Source of the DNA: Pseudomonadota bacterium
Lineage (GTDB): Bacteria; Pseudomonadota; Alphaproteobacteria; Acetobacterales; Acetobacteraceae
Reading direction: 5' to 3'
Length of the DNA stretch: 64,000 nucleotides
NCBI GenBank assembly: GCA_021801255.1
Contig: JAJYYH010000046.1
Span: 1-64,000 of the forward strand
Each line of letters opens with the position of its first letter. The stretch's first letter is position 1. Shown in pieces: positions 43,565 through 52,949 of the stretch. The position numbers and the translations under genes are program-made. The notes below the pieces were generated by a model. It was not told the origin of the DNA and did no database searches. It worked only from the letters and a program-made list of their open reading frames with translations.

Positions 43565-45039
43565 TCCTCCTGGCCGGGCAGGTTGAGGGTGGCGGCGAGG
43601 CCGGGGGCGTTGTCGGTGAGCGTCAGGGTGCCGTCGTGCAGTTGCGCCACGGCGAGAGCGAGGGCGAGGCCGAGGCCCGAGCCCGGCGTGGTGCGCGCGC
43701 TCTCGCCGCGATAGAACCGCTCGGTGACGCGCGCCCGCTCGGCCTCCGGGATGCCCGGCCCCTGATCGGTGACGGTGATGCGCACGATCCGCCCCTGGCT
43801 TTCCGCGAGGAGCCGGATCTCACCCTGGGGGGGCGAGAATTTCAGGGCGTTGTCGAGCAGATTGGCGACCGCCTGCTGGATCATGTCGCGATCGCCAAAA
43901 AGCATCAGTGCGGCGGGGCTGCGGAAGATGAACGTGAGGCCGCGCTCTTCGGCCACCGCGCCATAGAGTTCGGCGAGATCACCCAGCACCGGCACCAGGT
44001 CGAAGGGAGAAAAAGCCGAGCGCCGCGCGCCGGCCTCGATCTCGGCGATGCGCAGGATGGCCTGGAACACCGCGACGATGCCATCGAGATCGGCCTCGGC
44101 GCGCTCGATCGCGGCGCGCAGATCGGCGGCGGCGTCGGCATGGGCGAGCGCGTCCTCAAGCCGGGTGCGGGCGCGGGTGATCGGCGTGCGCAGATCATGG
44201 GCGATGGCGTTGGAGACCGCGCGCACGCCCTCCATCAGCCGCGAGATCCGCTCCAGCATGTCGTTGATGGTCTCGGCGAGGCGGTCGAACTCGTCGCCGC
44301 GCCCGGAAAGCCGCACCCGTCGCGTGAGATCGCCGGCGCCGATCGCCGCCGTGGTGCGCGAAATATCGGCGAGCATACCGCGCAGCACGCTCCGCACCAG
44401 AAACGCGCCAAGGCCGCCGAGCCCGGCCACCACCAGGACCGCCCACAGCATGGCATCGGTGAGAATGCGCCGGAGCTTGACACGGGCCTCGACATCGCGC
44501 CCGACGAGTAGGTGAAAACCGCCAGGGAGGGCAAAATTATGCACCCGTGCCAGCGAGCGCACCCGGTCGCGCACGATCGGCATCTCGTACCAGTCGTCGT
44601 CGGTGGTGATGCCCGGCGGCCAGCGATCGAGATTGCCGGCGAGCCGCCGGCCGGTGTTATCGACCAGCATGTAGATCGCGTCATCGTCGATGTTCTCGGC
44701 GAGCCGCTCGCGTATGGTAAGGATGAGCGCCGGCAGGCCGCCGCTCTCCCAGCGCTCGTTGAGCCCTTGCGCATCAGCGCGGATCGCCGCGTCAACCTGG
44801 CGGTCGAGCAGGGCGGCGGTGTCCCACCACAAAAACAGCACCAGCGCCAGCGCGCTCAGCCCGAACAACGCGGCATAGAGCCCGGCGAAGCGCAGCCCCG
44901 CCGAGCGCAGCAGGCCGCGCGGCCAACGCAGGCGCCCGGCATGCCCGCTCGCGATCCCGATCCGCCGGGCACGGGGCAGCGCGGGAGGCGGCGCCGGCAT
45001 GTCCATGGCTCCGGCCTGGCCCGACGCCGTCCCGCTCAC
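43561..45039 (-). CDS. Sensor histidine kinase
   Basis: A 492-residue membrane sensor kinase. A first helix near residues 48-72 and a second near 190-212 bracket a periplasmic domain of about 115 residues; HAMP follows, then HisKA with the phospho-His in NAIAHDLRTPITRAR, and the ATPase domain with N-box AVANLLDNALKFS, G1 DQGPGIPE and G2 GSGLGLALA. The GTG start at 45039 overlaps the regulator stop (GTGA). With the regulator and two HtrA proteases it forms a putative envelope-stress unit. Its stop lies in element C. Confidence 0.92.
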   Translation of the reverse strand: MSGTASGQAGAMDMPAPPPALPRARRIGIASGHAGRLRWPRGLLRSAGLRFAGLYAALFGLSALALVLFLWWDTAALLDRQVDAAIRADAQGLNERWESGGLPALILTIRERLAENIDDDAIYMLVDNTGRRLAGNLDRWPPGITTDDDWYEMPIVRDRVRSLARVHNFALPGGFHLLVGRDVEARVKLRRILTDAMLWAVLVVAGLGGLGAFLVRSVLRGMLADISRTTAAIGAGDLTRRVRLSGRGDEFDRLAETINDMLERISRLMEGVRAVSNAIAHDLRTPITRARTRLEDALAHADAAADLRAAIERAEADLDGIVAVFQAILRIAEIEAGARRSAFSPFDLVPVLGDLAELYGAVAEERGLTFIFRSPAALMLFGDRDMIQQAVANLLDNALKFSPPQGEIRLLAESQGRIVRITVTDQGPGIPEAERARVTERFYRGESARTTPGSGLGLALALAVAQLHDGTLTLTDNAPGLAATLNLPGQED

Positions 45040-45719
45040 GCGCCTTCGGCGCGCAGCATGTAGCCGGCGTTGCGGATGGTGTGGATCATCGCGCTGGCGA
45101 AGGGCTTGTCCACTTTCTGGCGCAGGCGCGAGACATGCACGTCAATCACGTTGGTCTGGGGATCGAAATGATAGTCCCAGACGCCTTCCAGCAGCATGGT
45201 GCGCGTCACCACCTGGCCGGCATGGCGCATCATGTATTCGAGGAGGCGGAATTCACGCGGCTGGAGGTCGATTTTCTGGCCCGCCCGGCGCACGTTGCGG
45301 GCTAACAGGTCCATTTCGAGATCGCCGACCACGAGCTTGGTCTGCGGCCCCTCGTTCCTGCTCCGCCGGGTTAGCGCCTCGACGCGGGCGAGCAGCTCGG
45401 CGAAGACGAAGGGCTTGGTGAGATAGTCATCGCCGCCCGCCTTGAGGCCGCGGATGCGGTCATCGACCTGGGCCAGCGCCGAGAGGAACAGCACCGGGGT
45501 ATGGTTGTCCTGCGAGCGCAGGGTTTCCAGCAGGCGCAGGCCATCGACGCCGCCGGGCAGCATGCGGTCGAGAATGATCGCGTCGAAATTCTCGCTGGCG
45601 GCGAGGAACAGCCCGTCGCGGCCGTTATCGGCATGCTCCACCACATGCCCGGCCTCGCGCAGGCCCTTGGCGATGAAACCCGCCACGTCCTTGTCGTCCT
45701 CGACCAGCAGAATGCGCAT
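45036..45719 (-). CDS. OmpR/PhoB-family response regulator
   Basis: A 227-residue two-domain regulator. The receiver has the acidic pair EDD at the N terminus, phospho-acceptor Asp in AIILDRMLPGG and the Lys in YLTKPF. The winged-helix DNA-binding domain (about 130-225) ends VHVSRLRQKVDKPFASAMIHTIRNAGYML, typical of OmpR/PhoB. It starts 32 bp after the HtrA gene, so protease and regulator are probably co-transcribed and may be autoregulated. Confidence 0.94.
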   Translation of the reverse strand: MRILLVEDDKDVAGFIAKGLREAGHVVEHADNGRDGLFLAASENFDAIILDRMLPGGVDGLRLLETLRSQDNHTPVLFLSALAQVDDRIRGLKAGGDDYLTKPFVFAELLARVEALTRRSRNEGPQTKLVVGDLEMDLLARNVRRAGQKIDLQPREFRLLEYMMRHAGQVVTRTMLLEGVWDYHFDPQTNVIDVHVSRLRQKVDKPFASAMIHTIRNAGYMLRAEGA

Positions 45720-45751
45720 TTCGTGTTCCTCTATTACCGCGCCGCGCCGGG

Positions 45752-47038
45752 CTATTCGCCCCCGAGGCTGGGCCGTCGTCCGATCACTACCGGGATCTGT
45801 AGATCATGGCCATGGCGGCGGAGGGTAATTTCTGCGGTGGTTCCAGGGGCGAGGGCCGCGACATCGCGCACCACGTCGCGCGGCGTCTCGACCGGATCGC
45901 CATTGATCGCGAGCAGGCGGTCGGCCACCCGCAGACCGCTCTCGGCGCCGGGACCGCCAGGCTGTAGCCGATCGATCTCAACGCCGTCGTCCTGGGGCGC
46001 CAACGGGTTGCCGATGAAGCGCGCGCCGAGCCAGCCGCGCTCGATATGGTGCTGGCTGCGTAGCACATCGATCACCGAGAGCGCGAATTCGCTCGGGATG
46101 GCGAAGCCGATGCCGACCGAGCCGCCGGCGGGCGCCTCGGTCGCGGTGTTGATGCCGACCACCCGGCCATGGATATCGAATAGTGGTCCGCCGGAATTAC
46201 CCGGATTGATGGCGGCGTCGATCTGCAGGAAATCATCATAGGGATCGGCGCCGATATCGCGCCCGCGCGCGGAAAACGTGCCCACCGAGATCGAGGTGCC
46301 AAGTCCGAAGGGATTGCCGATGGCGATCACCCACTCGCCGGCGCGCAGCTTTGAAGAGTCACCCCATGTGACCACCGGCAGCGGATGCGGCGGATCGACG
46401 CGGAGAATGGCGATATCGCTGAAATCATCGGCGCCGACCACGCGGGCCGGCAAAATGGTGCCGTCGGCGAGGGTCACGTCGAGGGCCGCAGCCTTGGCGA
46501 TCACGTGGTAGTTGGTGACGATCAGGCCGGCTTTGTCGATGATGAAGCCGGAACCGACAAGTTTGACATGGCGGGCGCGCATGCGCTGGCGTAGCATCCG
46601 CGCCATCGGCGTGCCGGTCATGGCATTGGCCATGCCGCCGGCGCCGGGCGCGCTTCCCGTCGCGCCATTTTCCGCCGTCCCGGTTTCAGTTCCGTCCTTG
46701 CCCGTCGCGTGCGCGGTTTTCTGATCAGCCGCTTTCGGATCGTTGGCGACATTCTGGGATGGCGGCGCGGGCGGCGGCAGGGCGGGTGCGAGGCTCTCCG
46801 CCTCGGTGAGCGGCTCGTTGTTGAGCGCAGTGACCGAGACGTTGACCACCGCCGGCCACACCCGCTCCACGACCGTGGCAAACCCCGAGGAAAAATCCTG
46901 CGCCGCGAGCGGGGAGGGGGCGAGCATCGGGGCAAGCAACAAGAGCAAGCCCCAACGCCGCGGCAGGCGCCACGGCAACACCCATCGCCGTTGCGGAGGC
47001 TCGGGGCCGGGAAGGAGCGGGATGATGATACCTGGCAT
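45752..47038 (-). CDS. HtrA/DegQ-like periplasmic serine protease with one PDZ domain
   Basis: A 428-residue trypsin-like protease with an N-terminal hydrophobic signal (WGLLLLLAPMLAPSPLAA), the catalytic His in TNYHVI, Asp in SDIAILRV and Ser in INPGNSGGPLF, and one PDZ domain at about 325-420. A low-complexity insert (about residues 75-140, rich in Ala, Pro, Gly, Thr) interrupts the region before the catalytic His. It is the downstream member of a tandem HtrA pair. Likely removes misfolded envelope proteins. Confidence 0.9.
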   Translation of the reverse strand: MPGIIIPLLPGPEPPQRRWVLPWRLPRRWGLLLLLAPMLAPSPLAAQDFSSGFATVVERVWPAVVNVSVTALNNEPLTEAESLAPALPPPAPPSQNVANDPKAADQKTAHATGKDGTETGTAENGATGSAPGAGGMANAMTGTPMARMLRQRMRARHVKLVGSGFIIDKAGLIVTNYHVIAKAAALDVTLADGTILPARVVGADDFSDIAILRVDPPHPLPVVTWGDSSKLRAGEWVIAIGNPFGLGTSISVGTFSARGRDIGADPYDDFLQIDAAINPGNSGGPLFDIHGRVVGINTATEAPAGGSVGIGFAIPSEFALSVIDVLRSQHHIERGWLGARFIGNPLAPQDDGVEIDRLQPGGPGAESGLRVADRLLAINGDPVETPRDVVRDVAALAPGTTAEITLRRHGHDLQIPVVIGRRPSLGGE

Positions 47039-47050
47039 GTTTTTCGCTCA

Positions 47051-47095
47051 ACGCTTGGTTAATCGGCGCTTGGTTAATCGGCGCTTGGCTAATCG
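47051..47095 (-). repeat. 15-bp triple tandem repeat across a stop codon
   Basis: Three units (47051-47065, 47066-47080, 47081-47095) of the type GCGCTTGGTTAATCG differ by single bases. On the minus strand each is a 15-bp, in-frame copy of the last codons and stop of the upstream HtrA gene, giving three successive in-frame stops (TAG, TAA, TAA). Confidence 0.9.
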
Positions 47096-48183
47096 GCGCG
47101 GGCCGGCGGGCGATGGCCGACAACGACGACGATCTGCATCGCCCGGCCGTCGCGGAACAGGGTGAGCCGCGCCCGCTGGCCGGGCGGGATGGCGGCGACG
47201 GCGCGGATCAGCCCTTGGGTATTATACACCGGCTGGCCATTGACCGAGAGGATAACATCGCCGGTCCGCACGCCCGATTGCGCCGCCGGCCCCTGATGGA
47301 TGACCTGGGTGACCGCCACGCCCGAAGCCTGACCGTTCTCCGGCAGGTCTTCCAGTCCGACGCCGAGCCAGCCGCGATCGATGTGGCCATGCGCGAGGAG
47401 TTCATTGACCACGCCCCGCGCCTCGCTGCTCGGGATCGCGAAGGCGATGCCGACCGAGCCGCCGGAGGGCGAGACGATGGCGGTGTTGATGCCGATCACA
47501 CGGCCCCGCATGTTGAAAATCGGCCCGCCGGAATTGCCGGGGTTCACCGGCGCGTCGATTTGCAGGAAATCGTCGAACGGGCCCGTCTCGATATCGCGTC
47601 CGCGGGCCGAGATGATGCCGGCGGTGATCGAATTGGCGAGCCCGAACGGGTTGCCCGCGGCGATCACCCAGTCGCCGACTTCCGCCGCCCCGGAATCACC
47701 CCAGGTGACCGCCGGCAAGGGGTGCGCGGGCGTTACCTTGAGCACCGCGATATCGGTCAATTCGTCGGCGCCGATCACCTTCGCGGCGAGGCTGGTGCCA
47801 TCGGCGAGCGAAACCTCGATATCGCGCGCCATGCCGACGACGTGATTATTGGTGACGATGATGCCGCTTGCATCGATGATAAAGCCCGCCCCGGCGTCGG
47901 TGGCTTTTTCGGGGCGACGGCGGAGCTGGTCACGGAATTGTTTTTCAAACGGCGTGCCGCGCAATGCCGGGGGCAACGCGTCGAGCGCCTCGCTGGTGCT
48001 CACCGGCTCGGTCACCGCAATGCTGACCACCGCCGGCAGGACTTTTTTCACCAGCGGCGCGAAGGAGGCGGGGCCGTCGTCAGCGAACGCCGGCGCCGCG
48101 CCCAGGCAGAGCAGCAACGCCAGGCAAAGCGCCCGCCCGGCCTCTGCCGGCCAGATTTCACCAAGAGTGCGGAACCGCCGCAT
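47089..48183 (-). CDS. HtrA/DegQ-like periplasmic serine protease
   Basis: A 364-residue HtrA with a signal peptide (LCLALLLCLGAAPAFA), catalytic His in VTNNHVV, Asp in LTDIAVLKV, Ser in NPGNSGGPIF, and one C-terminal PDZ domain (LGVGLEDLPENG...). It lacks the long linker of its downstream paralogue and is otherwise similar, so the pair probably arose by tandem duplication with divergence. ATG 48183 is chosen because it begins the signal peptide. Confidence 0.92.
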   Translation of the reverse strand: MRRFRTLGEIWPAEAGRALCLALLLCLGAAPAFADDGPASFAPLVKKVLPAVVSIAVTEPVSTSEALDALPPALRGTPFEKQFRDQLRRRPEKATDAGAGFIIDASGIIVTNNHVVGMARDIEVSLADGTSLAAKVIGADELTDIAVLKVTPAHPLPAVTWGDSGAAEVGDWVIAAGNPFGLANSITAGIISARGRDIETGPFDDFLQIDAPVNPGNSGGPIFNMRGRVIGINTAIVSPSGGSVGIAFAIPSSEARGVVNELLAHGHIDRGWLGVGLEDLPENGQASGVAVTQVIHQGPAAQSGVRTGDVILSVNGQPVYNTQGLIRAVAAIPPGQRARLTLFRDGRAMQIVVVVGHRPPARAD

Positions 48184-48284
48184 CGTCACGCTCCTCGCCT
48201 TGCCGCGTCGCCGATCGCCGCTCACGCCGCACCGAAATGGCATCTCGGGCCGGCTGCGACAAGGCCGCAATCCCGCGATTTCAG

Positions 48285-50720
48285 TCATTTGCCTTTGCCG
48301 TCGGCGGCTCCATCCTCGGGCCAAGCGTGTTTTGGATAGCGCCCGCGCATGGCGCGGCGGACCTCGGCCCAGCCTTCGCGCCAGAATTTTCCGAGATCGC
48401 CGGTGATCGCGACCGGCTTTCCGCCCGGCGACAGGAGCGCGAGCTGTAAGGCAATGCGCCCGCCGGCCAGTGCGGGGGTCGCGGAAAGGCCGAAAAACGC
48501 CTGCGCGCGCGCCGAGGCGAGTGGTATCGGGGCGGTGTAGTCGATCGGCGCCCGCCCGTGCGGCAGCTCAAGGGTCTCAGGCAATTCCCGCGCCAGCCGG
48601 GCACGCTGCGCGGCCGTCAGCATTTCTTGCAACAGCGACATGAGATCGCGATCGGTGGGCCGCGCGATCGGGAGGCGGCCCGCGGTAAGCCTTGCGGCGA
48701 GGCGCGCCGCGATCACGGCGTCGGAAACATCCGGCCAGGCGCCGGGTTCCAGCAGGGCGAGACGGGCAACGCGCGCCTGGGTTTGCCGCGCCACGGGGCT
48801 CCAGGGCAAACGGCCGGGATCGGCCTTGAGCCAGGCAGCGAATGCGCTCTGCCGTGCTTCCGGTGCCGCCGGCTCGGTGTGGTCCTCGAGGACCAGCGCG
48901 CCGAGGCGTCGGCGGCGGCGGGCATAGACCTGGCCGGTCGCCGGATCGACGCTGGTCTCGACGGTCTCGCTGATGCGCCGCGCGATCGTTGCTGGGAGCG
49001 CCGCGATCGCGAGCGGGGCGGCGAGGCGGATACGGGCCGCTCCCGCGGCCTCGATTGCCGGGGCGACAAGGAAAGCGGCGCGCGCCAGCGGATCGGTGAG
49101 CGGCAGCCGCGCGCCGCCGCCACCACTGAGCCGGAAGCTGCCGGGTTCGCCACGGCGGGCGGCGATACGGTCGGGAAATCCCGCCGCCAGCAGCCGTGCC
49201 GGATCGCCGGCCGGCGGCGTGCCGGGCCGGACACCGAGGCGGCGGCGATACTGTGCGCTTGCACGCAGGATGCGGCCCACAAGCGGAGTGCGCGCCTCCC
49301 GCGGATTGCCGAGCAAGGCGAGGCGAAGCCCGATATCGGCCGGAGAATCAGTCCCACGCAGCGGATCGCGTTCTTCTAGTAATGCCGTAATATCGGCGGA
49401 TAGCGCCTTCTCTTCCAATGTCTCCGCTGCCAGCATCATCGCCGCGAGACGGGGATGGGAGGCGAGTTCTGCCATGCGCGCACCGGCCTCGCTGAGGCGA
49501 TTTTCCCCTGCCAGCGCGCCGAGTTTGCCCAGCAGCGCACGCGCGGTGGCGAGGCTGCCGGCAGGCGGGGCATCGGGAAAAGGCAGATCCTCGGGCGGGG
49601 TGCCCCAGGCGGCGCAGGCGAGCACCAGAGGGGAAAGGTCGGCGGCGAGTATTTCCGGCCGGTCGAAGGTTTTGAGGCCGCGATGGAGTGCCGCCGTCCA
49701 TAGCCGGATGACGACCCCCGGCGCTTCCCGGCCGGCGCGCCCGGCGCGCTGCTCGGCGCTCGCCCGGCTGATCCGCTCGGTGGTGAGCCGGGTGAGGCCG
49801 GTTGCCGCATCGAGGCAGGGCGCCCGGCGGAAGCCGCCATCGATCACGACACGCACGCCGGGCACGGTGAGCGAGGTCTCGGCGATGGCGCTCGCCAGCA
49901 CCACCCGCCGGCAAGCTGCCGGGCTGAGCGCGCGATCCTGTTCGGCTGGCGGCAGATCACCATGCAGCGCCGCCACCAGCGCGCCGCATCCGGCAAGCAG
50001 CGTTTCGGTGCGGCGGATTTCCGCCATGCCGGGCAGGAAGGCGAGAATGTCGCCCTGGTGCTCGGCCAGCGCGGCGCGCACCGCGCTCGCCATGGCGAGT
50101 GGCAGATCGCGCGGGCTGGCTATATCGCGCTCCGCATGGCGGAGGGCGATGGGATGGGCACGGCCGGGCACCGCGATGATCGCGGCACCGAGCAGGGCGG
50201 CCAGCCGCTCGGTCTCGGCGGTCGCCGACATCACGATCAGGCGCAATTCCGGGCGCAGCGTGCGTTGCAGATCGCAACACAGGGCGAGCGCCAGATCGGC
50301 GTCCAGCGAGCGCTCATGCACTTCATCGAGGATCACCGCCGCGACCCCTTCGAGCCCAGGATCGGTGAGCAGCCGGCGGAGCAGCAGTCCTTCGGTGATC
50401 ACCTCGATGCGGGTCGCGGCCGAGACTCTGGCCTCAAGCCGGGTGCGATAGCCGATCAGCCCGCCAACCGCCTCGCCGCGTGAGGCGGCCATGCGGGTTG
50501 CGGCGGCGCGGGCGGCGAGGCGGCGAGGCTCCAGCATGACGATGCGCCGATCGCCGCGCCAGGAAGCGTCGAGCAGGGCGGGCGGCACCAGGGTGGTCTT
50601 GCCGGCGCCGGGCGGAGCGGTCACAATCGCCCTCGGCCGCTTCGCCAAAGCCGCCGCCAGGGCGGGCAGGGCGGCGGCCATCGGCAGGGTGACAGGGACG
50701 GCGGGCATGGCGCTTGCCAT
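48285..50720 (-). CDS. hrpB: ATP-dependent helicase HrpB
   Basis: An 811-residue DEAH-box helicase. Motif I APPGAGKTT, motif Ia LEPRRLAARA, motif II DEVHERS, motif III MSATAE, motif V-VI regions including IAETSLTVPGV and QRAGRAGRE, then the HrpB-specific C-terminal region with GRAPIDYTAPIPLASARAQAFFGL and LLSPGGKPVAITGDLGKFW. Biological role of HrpB is poorly defined. The start is ATG 50720 or 50708; neither has a good ribosome-binding site. The longest frame extends some 280 implausible codons further. Confidence 0.93.
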   Translation of the reverse strand: MASAMPAVPVTLPMAAALPALAAALAKRPRAIVTAPPGAGKTTLVPPALLDASWRGDRRIVMLEPRRLAARAAATRMAASRGEAVGGLIGYRTRLEARVSAATRIEVITEGLLLRRLLTDPGLEGVAAVILDEVHERSLDADLALALCCDLQRTLRPELRLIVMSATAETERLAALLGAAIIAVPGRAHPIALRHAERDIASPRDLPLAMASAVRAALAEHQGDILAFLPGMAEIRRTETLLAGCGALVAALHGDLPPAEQDRALSPAACRRVVLASAIAETSLTVPGVRVVIDGGFRRAPCLDAATGLTRLTTERISRASAEQRAGRAGREAPGVVIRLWTAALHRGLKTFDRPEILAADLSPLVLACAAWGTPPEDLPFPDAPPAGSLATARALLGKLGALAGENRLSEAGARMAELASHPRLAAMMLAAETLEEKALSADITALLEERDPLRGTDSPADIGLRLALLGNPREARTPLVGRILRASAQYRRRLGVRPGTPPAGDPARLLAAGFPDRIAARRGEPGSFRLSGGGGARLPLTDPLARAAFLVAPAIEAAGAARIRLAAPLAIAALPATIARRISETVETSVDPATGQVYARRRRRLGALVLEDHTEPAAPEARQSAFAAWLKADPGRLPWSPVARQTQARVARLALLEPGAWPDVSDAVIAARLAARLTAGRLPIARPTDRDLMSLLQEMLTAAQRARLARELPETLELPHGRAPIDYTAPIPLASARAQAFFGLSATPALAGGRIALQLALLSPGGKPVAITGDLGKFWREGWAEVRRAMRGRYPKHAWPEDGAADGKGK

Positions 50721-50813
50721 AGCACGGGCCACCGCCGATCGGTAATTGCCGCTTGCAAAGGCTCGAGGGGGCGCCGCTTGGTGCGCCTTGCCGCATCGCA
50801 TCGAGGAGTAGCT

Positions 50814-52949
50814 ATGTGCGTCCGCGGGATGCTGGGTTCGCTTGCCGTCAGGGTGGTGCTGCTCGTGCTGCTGCTCGGCGGGGGCGCCACCGGTTTGGCC
50901 GAGGCGGCCGAAACCGCGCCCTTCGCCACCGCGCGCGACCGGGTGAGCCTGGTCGCCGATACCGATGCCTATGCGCCGGGCACGCCGCTCCGCCTCGGGC
51001 TCCGCTTCCAGCTCGCGCCCGGCTGGCACATCTACTGGAAAAACCCCGGTGAGGCCGGCGCGCCGCCGACGCTTCATCTCGACCTGTCGCCAGGGGCTGG
51101 CAGCGGCGATTTCGCCTGGCCGGCCCCCGAGCGGATCAGCGAAGGCCCGGTGGTGGTGTTCGGCTATACCGGCGACGTGCTGTTGCCCCTCCCGCTCAGC
51201 CCGCCTTCGCGCGGCAACGCCCCGCTCGCCATTTCGGCGCACGCGACCTGGCTGGTCTGCGCCCGCATCTGCGTCCCTGAGGAGGCGGATTTTCATCTCG
51301 ACCTGCCCGCCGGGCACCCGGCGCCAGCGGCCGAAGCGGCGCTGTTCGCGGCGGCGGATGCGCGTATGCCGCGCGTCGTCGCCTGGCCAGCGGTGATCAC
51401 CCCGGAGGGGCATCTCGTCCTGACGCCAGGGAATGACCCTCTCGCCGCGACGCGCCATGCCTATTTTTTCCCCGATCAGCCAGGGTTGATCGACCCCGAG
51501 GCGACGCAGCCCGAAAGCGCGGGCGGCGGGCGGATTGACCTCGCGCTTGCGCCGCAAAAGAGCTTTGATCCCGCCGCCGACCTCGCCGGGGTGCTGGAAT
51601 TCGCCGGCGATCCGGCGCGCGCGGTGGCGCTGCGCGCCGCTCCCGGCAGCGCGCCGCCCATCCCGGAGGGCGCGCTGCCCCTGGCCGAGAGCCTGCTGTT
51701 CGGCCTGCTCGGCGGGTTGATCCTCAATCTCATGCCCTGCGTGTTTCCGGTGCTGGCGATGAAGGCGGTCGGGCTGGCGCGGCTCGCCGGCGCCGGGCGC
51801 GGCGCGGTGCTTGCTCAGGCCCTCGCCTATATGGCGGGCACGCTGGCCGCTTTCGCGGCACTCGGGGGCACGCTGATCGCGCTGCGCGGTGCTGGCGATG
51901 CCTCAGGCTGGGGGTTTCAGTTCCAGAACCCGGCCTTTGTCGTCGCCATGGCCTGGCTGCTGTTCGGCGTCGGGCTCAATCTTTCCGGCGTCTATACGTT
52001 GGGCGGCGGGGCCTTGGGCGGTGGGCTGGCCGGACTCGGCCAGACGCTCACCACCCGCCACGGCGTCGCCGGGAGTTTTTTTACCGGGCTGCTCGCGGTG
52101 CTGGTCGCGACCCCCTGCACCGCACCGTTCATGGGGGCGGCGATCGCTGCCGCGATGGCGGCGCCGAAGCTGGTGGCGCTCACGATCTTTCTCGCCATGG
52201 GGCTCGGTCTGGCCGCACCCTACGTGCTGCTCGCACTCCTGCCGGGCCTCGCCGGGCGGTTGCCGCGGCCGGGGCGGTGGATGGACGTGCTGCGCCAGGG
52301 GCTGGCCTTTCCGATGTATGGTGCCTGCGCCTGGCTTGCCTGGGTGGTGGCGCGCGAGGCGGGATCGGCCGGCGTGCTCGGGCTCGCGGCCGGACTCGTG
52401 CTGCTCGGCTTCGCTGCCTGGACGCTCGGCCAGGCACAACAGGCCGCGACCGCGGAGGTGCGGCGCATCGCGCAGGCGGCGATGCTGACCGCGGTACTCG
52501 CCTCCGTCGCCGTGCTTTCTGGCCTCGCGGTGGCGCGCGACGCGCCGGGCGCGCCGATCGCCATCGCGTCGGATGCCGCCGAGCAACCCTATTCCCCCGC
52601 TGCCCTCGCCAGCTTGCGCGCCAGTGGCCGGCCGGTGCTGGTGAACATGACCGCGGCGTGGTGCGTCACCTGCCTCGTCAATGAGCGCATGGCGCTGACC
52701 TCGGCCGAGGTGCGCCGGGCGCTCACCGATCGCGGTGTCGTCTATATGGTCGGCGACTGGACCCGCCAGGATCCCGCGATCACCGCCTATCTCCGCCAGT
52801 TCGGCCGCGACGGCGTGCCGCTTTATGTGCTCTATCCCGGGGCCGATCGTCCGCCCATGGTGCTGCCGCAGATCCTCACCGAAACCAGCGTGCTCGCGGC
52901 ACTCGAGCGGGTGCATCAGAAAGAGGCGCAGGCGAGCGGGACGCCGTAA
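50814..52949 (+). CDS. dsbD: Thiol:disulfide interchange protein, DsbD/ScsB-like
   Basis: A 711-residue reductant-conducting membrane protein. After a signal peptide, an N-terminal periplasmic domain (about 35-280; WHIYWKNPGEAG, WLVCARICVPEE with a Cys pair) precedes eight or so membrane helices with the channel cysteines in LMPCVFPVLAMK and VATPCTAPFMG, and a C-terminal thioredoxin-like domain with active site AAWCVTCLVNE. It moves electrons from cytoplasmic thioredoxin to periplasmic thiols. GAGGAG precedes ATG 50814. Confidence 0.92.
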   Translation: MCVRGMLGSLAVRVVLLVLLLGGGATGLAEAAETAPFATARDRVSLVADTDAYAPGTPLRLGLRFQLAPGWHIYWKNPGEAGAPPTLHLDLSPGAGSGDFAWPAPERISEGPVVVFGYTGDVLLPLPLSPPSRGNAPLAISAHATWLVCARICVPEEADFHLDLPAGHPAPAAEAALFAAADARMPRVVAWPAVITPEGHLVLTPGNDPLAATRHAYFFPDQPGLIDPEATQPESAGGGRIDLALAPQKSFDPAADLAGVLEFAGDPARAVALRAAPGSAPPIPEGALPLAESLLFGLLGGLILNLMPCVFPVLAMKAVGLARLAGAGRGAVLAQALAYMAGTLAAFAALGGTLIALRGAGDASGWGFQFQNPAFVVAMAWLLFGVGLNLSGVYTLGGGALGGGLAGLGQTLTTRHGVAGSFFTGLLAVLVATPCTAPFMGAAIAAAMAAPKLVALTIFLAMGLGLAAPYVLLALLPGLAGRLPRPGRWMDVLRQGLAFPMYGACAWLAWVVAREAGSAGVLGLAAGLVLLGFAAWTLGQAQQAATAEVRRIAQAAMLTAVLASVAVLSGLAVARDAPGAPIAIASDAAEQPYSPAALASLRASGRPVLVNMTAAWCVTCLVNERMALTSAEVRRALTDRGVVYMVGDWTRQDPAITAYLRQFGRDGVPLYVLYPGADRPPMVLPQILTETSVLAALERVHQKEAQASGTP

